From Chitinimonas sp. BJB300 (GTDB taxonomy: Bacteria > Pseudomonadota > Gammaproteobacteria > Burkholderiales > Chitinimonadaceae): a stretch of 47,116 nt of DNA. The number at the start of each line of letters is the position of its first letter. Within the stretch, counting starts at the first letter, position 1. The stretch is taken from the NCBI RefSeq assembly GCF_002735695.1, contig NZ_PDZH01000021.1:1-47116 (forward strand), given 5' to 3'. Below, in pieces: positions 1 to 8,260 of this stretch. The position numbers were made by a program, and so were the translations under genes. The notes beneath the pieces were generated by a model, which saw nothing but the letters and a program-made list of their open reading frames with translations, did no database searches and was not told the origin of the DNA.

Positions 1-124
1 AACCGGGCGATGTGCATCAATTGGAGGCAGATTGACCTCAACTGCTCCAACCGCCCGGTGCGGACCCGCATGCCGGGTGGTGTGGCAGGGGTCGGCCAGA
101 ACATCTGGTCGCCCCTATGCCGAT
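1..124 (+). mobile_element. 3' end of a group II intron (domains V and VI)
   Basis: The plus strand folds into the two terminal domains of a group II self-splicing intron. Domain V (51-80) has a 9-bp lower stem (51-59 with 72-80) with a catalytic-triad-like CGC at 52-54 whose G forms a G.U wobble, a two-base AT bulge at 70-71, and a short upper stem closed by GACC. Domain VI (84-121) is a long hairpin with an unpaired A at 117. That is the usual branch-point position, eight bases from a 3' end at AT (123-124). The intron body and any maturase gene lie left of the window. The intron ends about 20 bp from the stop codon of the convergent ATPase gene. The upper stem of domain V is shorter than the common five pairs, so I do not assign a class. 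Confidence 0.8.
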
Positions 125-143
125 TTATTTGCCTATTTCATCA

Positions 144-686
144 TCATACTTCCGACAAGAGAAACTGCGCCCTTTCATCAACAGGTAGACGTGGCAGTTC
201 AATCAGTTCGTAGCCATACTTTAGGTATGTCTTTACCAGGGACTCATAGGTACGGACAGCTTCTGCGTAGCTCTGCATTCGCTCGTTGTCCTGGCAAAAT
301 ATTTCGGGCCAAGGCGGTGTAATGAAAACACGTGGGTTGTAGCGAAAAATCTCTACCGCGCTTTCCATATGCGCCGGCACCGGCAAGCCAACCAGTTGCA
401 GATAACCCACCACATCGGGCACCCCTCGGTCAAAGAAAACGGGACCGGACTTGTTTTGTGCAAGTTGATACGAGCGCATATCCCAAGCCAGCATCTGTTC
501 GGCGAAAGCAGCTGGATCGCACCAGGGTAAAGCATGACCACCAATCGCTACTTGATGCTGAATAATGCCTCTACCTGCTTCGTCAGAACGTACGTAGCCC
601 GCTTGCTCCAAACGATCAAGCAGCGTACTTTTCCCTGATCCAGGCCCGCCTGTGAGCACAATGAAACGTTCTATGTTGTTGTTCAT
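144..686 (-). CDS. Small P-loop ATPase/kinase-like protein (AAA_28 type)
   Basis: A 180-residue soluble protein with a Walker A motif GGPGSGKS at residues 13-20 right after a beta-strand (RFIVLT), then EAGR and FFDRG motifs typical of small predicted ATPases of the AAA_28 group and nucleoside-kinase-like folds. The length fits that family. Its substrate is not known and cannot be read from the sequence. The start is supported by a GGAGAGGG ribosome-binding site directly upstream. It is transcribed away from the GNAT gene at 765, the two sharing a 78-bp promoter region. Its 3' end faces the group II intron tail. I am confident of the ATPase fold and unsure of the biological role. Confidence 0.8.
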   Translation of the reverse strand: MNNNIERFIVLTGGPGSGKSTLLDRLEQAGYVRSDEAGRGIIQHQVAIGGHALPWCDPAAFAEQMLAWDMRSYQLAQNKSGPVFFDRGVPDVVGYLQLVGLPVPAHMESAVEIFRYNPRVFITPPWPEIFCQDNERMQSYAEAVRTYESLVKTYLKYGYELIELPRLPVDERAQFLLSEV

Positions 687-764
687 ACCCTCTCCAATAT
701 TTACTGTTTAAGCGCAGTGTCATCCAGACACTGATAGGTCGAATTTTTATCCGGGAGCCACAGC

Positions 765-1211
765 ATGCTGATCAAGCTGGATCTGGCTGATGCTTTGCAA
801 GCCGGCGAGTTACTGAATGTGCAACGGCATGCCTACCGTCAGGAGGCGGAACTGATCGGCTATGCCAACCTGCCGCCGTTGCGCGAAACCTTGTCCGATT
901 TGATGGATTGCGGTGAAACCCTGATAGGTTGGCGAGAAGATGGCGAGCTGCTGGGTGCCGTGGGCTTGCTCACCCAGGAAGAAACATTAGAGATTTGCCG
1001 ACTGGTTGTTGCCCCACATGCACAACGGCGCGGCATTGCACGCGCATTGCTGACTGCCGTCATCAGCCAGGCAGGCCAACAAGCTGTTCGTGTTTCGACC
1101 GCTGCTGCCAATACGCCAGCTATTACGCTGTATGAGAACCATGGTTTTCGCCTGGTCAGCGAAACACGGTTGCCCGATGGGCTGATGCTTATTGCAATGC
1201 AGCGTGGTTAA
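765..1211 (+). CDS. GNAT-family N-acetyltransferase
   Basis: A 148-residue single-domain protein with the GNAT core. LEICRLVVAPHAQRRGIARALL at about residues 75-95 is strand beta4 followed by the Q/R-x-x-G-x-A acetyl-CoA pyrophosphate loop, and AITLYENHGF near residue 122 is the usual C-terminal motif. It would transfer an acetyl group from acetyl-CoA to an amine, but the acceptor is unknown. A GGGAG sequence precedes the ATG. The gene ends just before the first copy of the 140-bp miniature element. The element begins 17 bp after the stop codon, so any native terminator may have been displaced. Confidence 0.85.
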   Translation: MLIKLDLADALQAGELLNVQRHAYRQEAELIGYANLPPLRETLSDLMDCGETLIGWREDGELLGAVGLLTQEETLEICRLVVAPHAQRRGIARALLTAVISQAGQQAVRVSTAAANTPAITLYENHGFRLVSETRLPDGLMLIAMQRG

Positions 1212-1227
1212 GCGCCATGCTGTCTTA

Positions 1228-1367
1228 GAACCTGTCTAAAGTCTCGCGAGCTAGAGCTAGACAAGGCGAAAACAGCCGAGGAAGCGGCGTTTACGATTGG
1301 TAAATGAGCATTCCAAGGGTGTTTTCAACGCCGTATTGCTGACGCACAGCAGACTTTAGACAGGTTC
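1228..1367 (+). mobile_element. 140-bp miniature inverted-repeat element, copy 1
   Basis: The element has perfect 17-bp terminal inverted repeats (GAACCTGTCTAAAGTCT at the left, its reverse complement at the right) and is flanked by a 3-bp direct repeat TTA (1225-1227 and 1368-1370). There is no coding capacity. The second copy at 4041-4180 has exactly the same length in the opposite orientation. By eye the two differ at about 17 of 140 positions, mostly in the middle. A 3-bp TNA target duplication is known for some IS5-family elements, so mobilisation by such a transposase is a reasonable inference. No transposase of that kind is in the window. The right end lies 31 bp before the glnD start, so the element probably sits in the glnD leader. 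Confidence 0.85.
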
Positions 1368-1370
1368 TTA

Positions 1371-1390
1371 GAACCGGTCTACAGACTTGC
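1371..1390 (+). repeat. Degenerate solo end of the same miniature element family
   Basis: Immediately after the TTA duplication of copy 1 lies GAACCGGTCTACAGACTT, which matches the element's terminal repeat at about 15 of 18 positions and is also preceded by TTA. It looks like the left end of an older, decayed copy, next to which the complete copy inserted. No matching right end was found before the glnD start at 1398. Confidence 0.5.
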
Positions 1391-1397
1391 GGCTCCC

Positions 1398-4004
1398 ATG
1401 AGTACAACCCATTTGCCTGCTTTACAGCCTTCTATGATCAAACCATGTGCCCCTACTAGCGCTGAACTCCGCCGACACTTACAGGCCGCGCGTGCGGCGA
1501 TACATAACGATTACCATGACCCTGAACACGCTCTGCCACTACTGGAGCAAGAAGCCCGTTTGGTCGATGCCTTTCTAATCGAACGCTGGCGTGAGCGTGG
1601 AATGGACCCGGCCGTCGCACTGATTGCGGTTGGCGGTTATGGCCGCGGCCAGTTGTTTCCGTGCTCAGACACTGACCTGTTGTTTCTGCTGCCCGACGAG
1701 ACAACGCAAACGACGCTGGACCAAGTGGAAAGCTTTATCGGCTGGTTGTGGGATCTAGGCTTGGAAGTGGGCCACAGCGTGCGCACACAGGCAGAGTGCC
1801 TGACTGAAGCCGGCCGCGACATCACAGTGCAGACCACATTGTTGGAAACCCGTTTGCTGGCCGGCAACGGTGCAGCCTATTCGGCGCTGGTGGAGGCAGT
1901 ATTCCAACATCTCAGCCCGGCCAGCTTCTTCGAAGCAAAATTGCTGGAGCAACAACAGCGGTACGATCGCCACCAGGGCTCGATCAACAAGCTGGAACCC
2001 AATGTGAAGGAAGCCCCGGGCGGCCTGCGCGACTTGCATATGATTCTTTGGTTGGCGCGCGCCTGTAACCTGGGCCACGACTGGAACAGTCTGCACAAGG
2101 CCGGCATGCTGACCGGCCAGGAAATGCGCAAGCTTAAACGCGCTGAGCAAATGTTGTGCTCCTTCCGCATTGCCTTGCACTTGGTAGCCAAACGACGGGA
2201 AGATCGCATTCTGTTCGACTTCCAGAACACCCTGGCCAAACGCTTTGGCTATGAGGACACCACCGCCAGCCGTGCCAGCGAACAGCTGATGGCTGTTTAT
2301 TATCTATCCGCCCGGATTGTGGCGCAGTTGCAGCCGCTGCTGATTCAATCGCTCCGTAAGCGGCTTTATGGCGAAGCGCCAATCGCCGCCAGGATATTGA
2401 GCGAGCATTTTGTGGCGCACGGCCACGTTTTGGAGATCGCCCATCCAGAGGTCTATGAGCAAACCCCCTCGGCAATCCTGGAAACCTTTCTTACCCTGCA
2501 ACAACACCCCGAACTCACCACCATCGGCGCCAGTACGCTACGGGCGCTGTGGCATGCCCGGCCCCATATCAATGCTGCCTTTCGGCGTGACCCGGATAAC
2601 AAGGCATTGTTCATGCAGATTGTCCGCCAGCCCTATGGTACGACGCGCGTGATGCGGCGGATGAATCAATACGGTGTATTGGGGCGGTATATCCCGGCGT
2701 TCGGCAAGATTGTCGGGCGGATGCAGCACGACCTCTTCCACGTTTATACCGTGGATGAGCATATCCTGATGGTATTACGCAATCTGCGTCGTTTCGCTAC
2801 ACCGGCCTTCAACCATGAATATCCGGCCTGTTCGCAACTGATCGAAACCTTTGTGCGTCCCGAGGTGCTCTATCTGGGGGCTCTGTTCCACGATATCGGT
2901 AAAGGGCGTGGTGGAGACCACTCTCAACTTGGTAAGGTGGATGCCCGCGAGTTTTGCGAGAACCATGGCCTGCCGGCAGAGGATACCGACATGGTGGCCT
3001 GGCTGGTCGAGCATCACCTGACCATGTCCAACGTGGCACAGAAGCAGGATGTCTACGACCCCAATACCGTCGTCAGCTTCGCTCAGCTGGTAGGCGATGA
3101 ACGCCATTTGATTGCGTTGTACCTGCTGACGGTGGCGGATATACGCGGTACCAGCCCCAAGGTTTGGAATGCCTGGAAATCCAAGCTGTTGGAAGACCTG
3201 TTTCGGGCGACCCGGCGCTATCTCACCGGGGCCACGCTCAATGCCAGCGATGCGTTGGACGAGCGGCGTGAAGAAGCCCAGCGGCTGATGCGGTTACGGG
3301 GCTTGCGTGACGACGCCCACCAGCTATTGTGGAAGACACTAGACCCAGTCTACTTCCTACGTCACGATGCCTCGGAAATTGCATGGCACGGCCGCATCCT
3401 TTGGGGCCGTTTCGATAAAGCGGAAATCGTAGTACGCGCACGCCCCACGGAAGGCGAGGCCGGTTTGCAAGTACTGGTCTACTGCCCCGATCAGCCAGAC
3501 CTGTTCGCCCGTATCTGCGCCTTTTTCGAGCGTGGGGGTTACAGTATTTTCGATGCCAAGATCTATACCACCCTCAAGGGCTACGCCTTGGACAGTTTCT
3601 ATGTCGATATCGCAGATGGCCGTGATACTGAATACCGTGACCTGATTGGCTATATCGAATTTGAATTGGGACAGCTCCTGCAACACCCCTCCCCCTTACC
3701 GGCACCCCCGAATGGCCGATTGAGCCGTGCGCTCAAGCACTTTCCGTTGCCCCCTCAGGTACTGATACGCGCAGACGACAAGCAGAAGCTGCATATCCTC
3801 TCCTTGGTGGCCGGCGATCGGCCGGGCTTGCTGTCGCGGATTGCTCGTGTGTTATCAGCTCATGCAGTCGCCATTCACTCCGCCAAGATCATGACCCTGG
3901 GCGAGCGAGCGGAAGACACGTTCACCCTATCCGGCCCGGCATTGGCCGACCCCAAGTCATTGGTACGTCTGGAAACAGACTTGTTGGAGACATTGCGGTT
4001 GTAA
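1398..4004 (+). CDS. glnD: Bifunctional [protein-PII] uridylyltransferase / uridylyl-removing enzyme
   Basis: GlnD senses glutamine and adds or removes UMP on PII proteins, which sets glutamine synthetase activity and nitrogen-regulated transcription. The 868-residue protein has the full domain order. A nucleotidyltransferase motif GGYGRGQLFPCSDTD lies at residues 79-93, followed by a PII-uridylyltransferase linker. An HD phosphohydrolase domain has His498-Asp499 in ALFHDIGKG. Two C-terminal ACT domains start near residues 690 and 797, the second carrying the GDRPGLL turn. The length is normal for the family. No strong ribosome-binding site precedes the ATG at 1398, and a second ATG exists at residue 13. 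The gene is bracketed by two inverted miniature elements 28-37 bp from its ends, so its leader and trailer are probably not ancestral. Confidence 0.97.
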   Translation: MSTTHLPALQPSMIKPCAPTSAELRRHLQAARAAIHNDYHDPEHALPLLEQEARLVDAFLIERWRERGMDPAVALIAVGGYGRGQLFPCSDTDLLFLLPDETTQTTLDQVESFIGWLWDLGLEVGHSVRTQAECLTEAGRDITVQTTLLETRLLAGNGAAYSALVEAVFQHLSPASFFEAKLLEQQQRYDRHQGSINKLEPNVKEAPGGLRDLHMILWLARACNLGHDWNSLHKAGMLTGQEMRKLKRAEQMLCSFRIALHLVAKRREDRILFDFQNTLAKRFGYEDTTASRASEQLMAVYYLSARIVAQLQPLLIQSLRKRLYGEAPIAARILSEHFVAHGHVLEIAHPEVYEQTPSAILETFLTLQQHPELTTIGASTLRALWHARPHINAAFRRDPDNKALFMQIVRQPYGTTRVMRRMNQYGVLGRYIPAFGKIVGRMQHDLFHVYTVDEHILMVLRNLRRFATPAFNHEYPACSQLIETFVRPEVLYLGALFHDIGKGRGGDHSQLGKVDAREFCENHGLPAEDTDMVAWLVEHHLTMSNVAQKQDVYDPNTVVSFAQLVGDERHLIALYLLTVADIRGTSPKVWNAWKSKLLEDLFRATRRYLTGATLNASDALDERREEAQRLMRLRGLRDDAHQLLWKTLDPVYFLRHDASEIAWHGRILWGRFDKAEIVVRARPTEGEAGLQVLVYCPDQPDLFARICAFFERGGYSIFDAKIYTTLKGYALDSFYVDIADGRDTEYRDLIGYIEFELGQLLQHPSPLPAPPNGRLSRALKHFPLPPQVLIRADDKQKLHILSLVAGDRPGLLSRIARVLSAHAVAIHSAKIMTLGERAEDTFTLSGPALADPKSLVRLETDLLETLRL

Positions 4005-4040
4005 CGCCAACAGTGCCCTCATCATATGAGGTGCTTGTAA

Positions 4041-4180
4041 GAACCTGTCTAAAGTCTGCTACGCGTCGGCAATATGGCGTTGAAAACGACCTCGGAATGC
4101 TCATTTACTCGGTGTAAACTCCGCTTCCTCGGCTGTTTTCGCCTTATCTTGCCTTAGCTCGCGAGACTTTAGACAGGTTC
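4041..4180 (-). mobile_element. 140-bp miniature inverted-repeat element, copy 2 (inverted)
   Basis: This is the same element as copy 1 but in reverse orientation, again exactly 140 bp with the 17-bp terminal repeats intact. It is flanked by a 3-bp direct repeat TAA (4038-4040 and 4181-4183). The different duplicated triplets (TTA and TAA) show that the two copies inserted independently, rather than arising by duplication of one block. It starts 37 bp after the glnD stop codon. Its imperfect self-complementarity could let it act as a transcript-end hairpin for glnD, but this is inference. Confidence 0.85.
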
Positions 4181-4183
4181 TAA

Positions 4184-4395
4184 GTCATACGCTGCTTTTC
4201 AATCTAATTCAAACAAGGGTCTCGTTGTACACGGTCACCTTGTAATACCCTTCTCCTCTGCCATAAAAAGAATACCCCTCGTTTTAGTTGAGACAGGTCC
4301 CGAGGGGAAATGGCTTACACACTCTATTCATAGGATATATGGCGGCGTTGATTTCAGGATCGACATCTCTACCGCCAAAACCGGAGGAAGGAACC
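4184..4395 (+). promoter_or_regulatory. Leader region of the STAS gene with a hairpin
   Basis: This 212-bp stretch has no convincing gene. It contains a perfect 7-bp inverted repeat, CCCCTCG (4275-4281) and CGAGGGG (4301-4307), separated by 19 bases, which could be a leader hairpin or an operator. A strong ribosome-binding site, GGAGGAAGGA, ends just before the ATG at 4396 and fixes the start of the STAS gene. No T-run follows the hairpin, so it is not an obvious terminator. Confidence 0.35.
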
Positions 4396-4701
4396 ATGCG
4401 ACCCATCGTGAAAATTGAGGGGAAAGTCGGCCGACTGATGTTATTGGGCCAGTTTGATTTTCAACAACATCGGGATTTTCGCCAAGCCAGTCAAGAGCTT
4501 CTGGATGCCAACGAGGTCCAGGAAATCCGCGTTGATTTCGACCAAGTACCATCCTTGGATAGTTCCGCCTTGGGGATGCTACTTTTATTGAAAGAGCGCG
4601 CAGCGATGCAGAAGAAAAATGTTGTCCTGACTAATTGCCATGCACCTGTCAAACAAGTCTTCGAAATGGCTCAGTTTCAGAATATGTTCACTATCCAGTA
4701 A
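4396..4701 (+). CDS. Stand-alone STAS-domain protein (anti-sigma factor antagonist type)
   Basis: A 101-residue protein consisting only of a STAS domain (SpoIIAA/RsbV-like). The signature SLDSSALGMLLLLKER near residues 53-68 contains the serine pair where partner kinases phosphorylate family members. Such proteins usually act in partner-switching with a serine kinase/anti-sigma factor, but no kinase or phosphatase is adjacent here. I chose the ATG at 4396 over the longer reading frame from 4288 because a near-ideal ribosome-binding site precedes it and residue alignment to the STAS fold starts here. The gene converges with cysN across a hairpin. The partner is unknown. Confidence 0.85.
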   Translation: MRPIVKIEGKVGRLMLLGQFDFQQHRDFRQASQELLDANEVQEIRVDFDQVPSLDSSALGMLLLLKERAAMQKKNVVLTNCHAPVKQVFEMAQFQNMFTIQ

Positions 4702-4714
4702 GCTGGTGCGGCTT

Positions 4715-4748
4715 ACCCATAGTCGCTTACCTACAAGCAGCTATGGGT
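4715..4748. terminator. Hairpin between convergent STAS gene and cysN
   Basis: An 8-bp perfect inverted repeat, ACCCATAG (4715-4722) and CTATGGGT (4741-4748), lies in the 47-bp gap between the two converging genes, its right arm touching the cysN stop codon. It could end transcription from either side. It lacks a clear T-run, so this is a moderate call. Confidence 0.45.
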
Positions 4749-6182
4749 TTAGCGACCAAACAGTTTGCTGATATCTTTTGCCTCCCAATGTGGGAAGTAT
4801 TTACGCACCAACTGATTCAATTCCACTTCAAAGGCACGCAAGTGCGCCAACTCGGATACGGCTTCTACTTGGGGAGTGGCTGCCGCCGTTATCATGCCGG
4901 CCCCGGCGGTGGCGTTGGTGAGGCGGTCGATCATAATGAAGCTACCGGTGCCGCGGCACTGGCGGTATGCATCAAACACCACCGGCGCATTGACAAATAC
5001 CCGGCATAGCCCGATTTCGTTAAGGGTGAGTTGATGGGCTTCTGACGCAAGCAAGCTGTTTACATCCACACGTTGCAGAATTTGCTCAATCCGGCCAAAT
5101 ACCTGCTTGCCCGCCAACTTGAAAACGTATTCCTTCCCCACTTGCAGCGGCTGCTCATTCATCCAAACGATATGAGCGTCAAATGCCGTCGATACACTGG
5201 GCAATGTCTTATCGAGCTTGACCAACATATCGCCACGCGAAACATCGATTTCATCTTCCAATGTCAATGTAATCGCCTGTCCTGCCTGCGCTTGGGTCTG
5301 CTCACCTTCATAGGTGACAAGGGTTTTGACCCGGCTTTGCTTACCGGACGGCAGGGCAACCACAGTATCGCCCGGCAGCACGACACCCGCAGCGATGGTG
5401 CCGCAAAAGCCGCGAAAATCCAGATTGGGACGATTGACGTATTGCACCGGCAATCGAAAAGCACCGAGGTGAACGTCATGATCCACCTCCACTGTTTCCA
5501 GTAGCTTCATCAGCGTGGGTCCGGCATACCAAGGCGCATAGGTTGAGGCGTTCACGACATTGTCGCCACGTAAGGCCGAAATCGGCACAAAGCGAATATC
5601 AGATATCGCCAACTGTTCGGCAAAATCGAGGTATTCGGTTCTGATCCGCTCGAAGACAGCCTGGTCAAAATCAACCAGATCCATCTTGTTGACCGCCACG
5701 ATCACATGCTTGATACCCAGCAAGCTGACGATATAACTGTGCCGTCGCGTCTGGGTCTGCATACCACGACGTGCGTCGATCAGGATGATGGCCAAATTGC
5801 TGGTTGACGCGCCAGTAGCCATATTGCGCGTGTATTGTTCATGGCCCGGGCAGTCGGCGATAATGAACTTGCGCTTATCTGTGCTGAAATAGCGATAGGC
5901 CACATCAATAGTGATGCCTTGCTCCCGCTCTGCCTGCAGACCATCGACCAGCAAGGCGAGGTCGATCTCGCCATCGGTGGTGTTGTACTTCTGCGAGTCA
6001 CGCTGGATAGCGGCCAGCTGGTCTTCGAATATCAGTTTCGAGTCATGCAACAAGCGGCCGATCAAGGTGGATTTACCATCATCGACATTGCCGCAGGTGA
6101 TAAAGCGCAACATGTCCTTATTTTCATGCTGCTTCAGGTAAGCCAGGATATCGCTGGCGATCAGGTTGGACTGGTGCGACAT
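4749..6182 (-). CDS. cysN: Sulfate adenylyltransferase subunit 1 (GTPase)
   Basis: CysN is the GTP-hydrolysing subunit that drives CysD to make adenosine 5'-phosphosulfate from sulfate and ATP, the first step of assimilatory sulfate reduction. The 477 residues show the EF-Tu-like G domain: P-loop GNVDDGKS (31-38), DCPGH (110-114) and NKMD (165-168). A beta-barrel translation-factor domain follows. No APS kinase (CysC) extension is fused, so phosphorylation of APS, if it occurs, needs another gene. Its ATG overlaps the cysD stop codon by one base (TGATG), which indicates translational coupling. Confidence 0.97.
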   Translation of the reverse strand: MSHQSNLIASDILAYLKQHENKDMLRFITCGNVDDGKSTLIGRLLHDSKLIFEDQLAAIQRDSQKYNTTDGEIDLALLVDGLQAEREQGITIDVAYRYFSTDKRKFIIADCPGHEQYTRNMATGASTSNLAIILIDARRGMQTQTRRHSYIVSLLGIKHVIVAVNKMDLVDFDQAVFERIRTEYLDFAEQLAISDIRFVPISALRGDNVVNASTYAPWYAGPTLMKLLETVEVDHDVHLGAFRLPVQYVNRPNLDFRGFCGTIAAGVVLPGDTVVALPSGKQSRVKTLVTYEGEQTQAQAGQAITLTLEDEIDVSRGDMLVKLDKTLPSVSTAFDAHIVWMNEQPLQVGKEYVFKLAGKQVFGRIEQILQRVDVNSLLASEAHQLTLNEIGLCRVFVNAPVVFDAYRQCRGTGSFIMIDRLTNATAGAGMITAAATPQVEAVSELAHLRAFEVELNQLVRKYFPHWEAKDISKLFGR

Positions 6183-7117
6183 CAGAAATACCCTTCCATC
6201 TTCTTTTTTTCCATCGACCCACTGGTATCATGGTCGATAACGCGCCCTTGCCGTTCACTGGTCGTGGCCAGCAACATTTCCTGGATGATTTCTGGCAACG
6301 TGACAGCGGTCGATTCCACGGCCCCGGTCAGCGGGTAACAACCAAGGGTGCGAAAACGGACGGACTTGGTTTCGATCTGGGCTTTTTGCTCCGGTGTCAG
6401 GTATTGCAGGATACGGTCATCGTCGATCATCACCAGCGTGCCATTCAAATTCACTACCGGGCGTTCGGCCGAAAAGTACAAGGGCACAATTTCAATGTGT
6501 TCCAGAAAGATGTATTGCCAGATATCCAGCTCCGTCCAGTTCGACAGCGGAAAAACACGAATGCTCTCCCCCTTATCGATATTGGCGTTGTAGCTATTCC
6601 AAAGCTCCGGCCGTTGGTTTTTTGGGTCCCAACGGTGGTTTTTGTCACGGAAGGAGTAAACCCTTTCCTTGGCGCGGCTCTTTTCTTCATCCCGGCGTGC
6701 ACCACCAAAGGCTGCATCAAAGCCATACTGGTTCAGCGCCTGCTTCAAGCCTTCTGTCTTCATCACATCGGTATGCTTGGCCGAGCCTGCCGTGAATGGA
6801 TTGATGCCGGCTTTCAACCCGGCTTCGTTCACGTGGGTAATCAGGCTCCACCCCTCTGCCTTCTGCTTTTCCCGCAATGCATACATGGCCTGGAATTTCC
6901 AGGTGGTATCGACATGCATCAACGGAAACGGCGGTTTCCCCGGTGCAAATGCCTTCCTGGCCAAATGCAGCATCACCGCCGAATCCTTGCCAATCGAGTA
7001 GAGCATCACCGGGCTATCAAATTCGGCCACCACTTCACGGATGATATGGATGGATTCGGCTTCCAATTGCTTCAAGTGGGTTAGCCGGCTGGGGAGCAGT
7101 GTGGTCATTCGATGCAA
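6182..7117 (-). CDS. cysD: Sulfate adenylyltransferase subunit 2
   Basis: CysD is the catalytic ATP-sulfurylase subunit of the cytoplasmic CysDN complex. The 311-residue protein has the PP-loop ATPase motif SIGKDS at residues 41-46, the family's [12 protein letters not shown] helix near the N-terminus, and the [18 protein letters not shown] stretch [14 protein letters not shown] around residue 140. It is first in the cysD-cysN pair. The start at 7117 is uncertain by three codons, because a second ATG lies at residue 4. No other sulfate-assimilation gene (cysH, cysI, cysJ, cysG) is in the window. Confidence 0.97.
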   Translation of the reverse strand: MHRMTTLLPSRLTHLKQLEAESIHIIREVVAEFDSPVMLYSIGKDSAVMLHLARKAFAPGKPPFPLMHVDTTWKFQAMYALREKQKAEGWSLITHVNEAGLKAGINPFTAGSAKHTDVMKTEGLKQALNQYGFDAAFGGARRDEEKSRAKERVYSFRDKNHRWDPKNQRPELWNSYNANIDKGESIRVFPLSNWTELDIWQYIFLEHIEIVPLYFSAERPVVNLNGTLVMIDDDRILQYLTPEQKAQIETKSVRFRTLGCYPLTGAVESTAVTLPEIIQEMLLATTSERQGRVIDHDTSGSMEKKKMEGYF

Positions 7118-7189
7118 TCGTTTGATTAAGAGGCCGGCTCAAGAGGGCGGCATGGCCGATTTACTGGTAAGTAGGTTCGCTTACGCTAC

Positions 7190-7262
7190 TACAGCATCGT
7201 TGCTACTTATATTTTTACCAGACAGTAAGCTTTATTCTAAAAAACAAATAGGCATATGGTTA
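7190..7262 (-). promoter_or_regulatory. AT-rich promoter region of cysDN
   Basis: The 210-bp gap between divergent cysD and rlmJ holds a strikingly AT-rich stretch. On the minus strand a -10-like TATAAG lies at 7212-7207, with a poor -35 at proper spacing and AT-rich sequence further upstream. This pattern is what a promoter dependent on the LysR-type activator CysB would show. CysB control of cysDN is established in enteric bacteria; here it is only inferred. Confidence 0.3.
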
Positions 7263-7327
7263 TCAAGTCGGCGCGTTATTGGTGGCCAGGATAAAATCCG
7301 CCCCCTATTCCTTCAAATCCGCTTGCC

Positions 7328-8173
7328 ATGCTCAGTTATCGCCATGCCTTCCACGCCGGCAATCATGCCGACGTACTCAAACACTATGTTCTTGCCCAGA
7401 TGCTTGGCTATCTAAACCAAAAGGACAAACCCTACTGGTATATCGATACCCACGCCGGTGCAGGCTGCTACCAACTCGACAGTGGCTATGCCGCCAAGAA
7501 CGCCGAATACGCAACCGGCATTGCCCGACTGTGGCAACGGCAGGATTTGCCGACTGGGTTAGCCGACTATGTTCAACTGGTGCGGGATTTGAATCCCGAT
7601 GGCGCGCTCAAGCTTTATCCGGGCTCTCCCCTGGTAGCGCGTAACTTATTACGACCAGCCGACAAATTACGCCTGTTCGAACTACATCCGACAGACTTCC
7701 CGCTTTTGGAAGAAAACATGCGCAATGCGGGGCGTCAGGCACTGGTCCAGAAAGGTGATGGGTTTGCCGGCCTGAAAGCACTGTTGCCACCCCCACCTCG
7801 CCGTGCTGTGGTCCTGATCGACCCACCGTATGAGGACAAACAAGACTATCCACGGGTGGTGACAGCCCTTGAGGATGCATTGAAGCGCTTCCCGACCGGG
7901 GTTTATGCGCTTTGGTACCCTATTTTGCAACGCCAAGAATTACGCCCTATGCTCAGCCAATTAAAGGCACTGCCCACCAAAAGTTGGCTGCAAGTCAGCT
8001 TGAGTGTGCATAGACCACGTGATGATGGTTTTGGCATGCATGGCAGTGGGCTGTTTATTGTGAACCCACCTTGGATGCTGCATGACGAGCTAAACGCCAC
8101 CCTGCCCTTGTTGTGCAACACTCTGGCGCTGGATGACACGGCTTCATTTCAGCTGGAACAACTGGCAGATTGA
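7328..8173 (+). CDS. rlmJ: 23S rRNA (adenine(2030)-N6)-methyltransferase
   Basis: RlmJ methylates N6 of A2030 in 23S rRNA before ribosome assembly, using S-adenosylmethionine. The 281-residue protein begins with the family hallmark MLSYRHAFHAGNHADVLKH and has DTHAGAG near residue 41 for cofactor binding and the N6-adenine methyltransferase catalytic motif DPPY near residue 165. The length is typical. It stands alone on the plus strand, and its 3' end converges with fliC1 across a strong terminator. Confidence 0.95.
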   Translation: MLSYRHAFHAGNHADVLKHYVLAQMLGYLNQKDKPYWYIDTHAGAGCYQLDSGYAAKNAEYATGIARLWQRQDLPTGLADYVQLVRDLNPDGALKLYPGSPLVARNLLRPADKLRLFELHPTDFPLLEENMRNAGRQALVQKGDGFAGLKALLPPPPRRAVVLIDPPYEDKQDYPRVVTALEDALKRFPTGVYALWYPILQRQELRPMLSQLKALPTKSWLQVSLSVHRPRDDGFGMHGSGLFIVNPPWMLHDELNATLPLLCNTLALDDTASFQLEQLAD

Positions 8174-8202
8174 ATACGTTCCGATAGCAATAAACCAGGC
8201 GC

Positions 8203-8230
8203 AAAAAAGCCAGCGGAATTAACCGCTGGC
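8203..8230 (-). terminator. Intrinsic terminator of fliC1
   Basis: Read on the minus strand, an 8-bp perfect stem GCCAGCGG/CCGCTGGC (arms at 8223-8230 and 8209-8216) with a six-base loop is followed directly by six T. This is a textbook Rho-independent terminator, 30 bp past the flagellin stop codon. It may also hinder transcripts arriving from rlmJ. Confidence 0.9.
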
Positions 8231-8260
8231 CGAAAATACTGCTGCCCAGTGTCCGGGGGC

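Noticed and set aside
10-322. Two overlapping short plus-strand frames at the left edge
   Set aside because: The first lies in the structured intron tail and the second mostly opposite the ATPase gene. Neither has a credible start.
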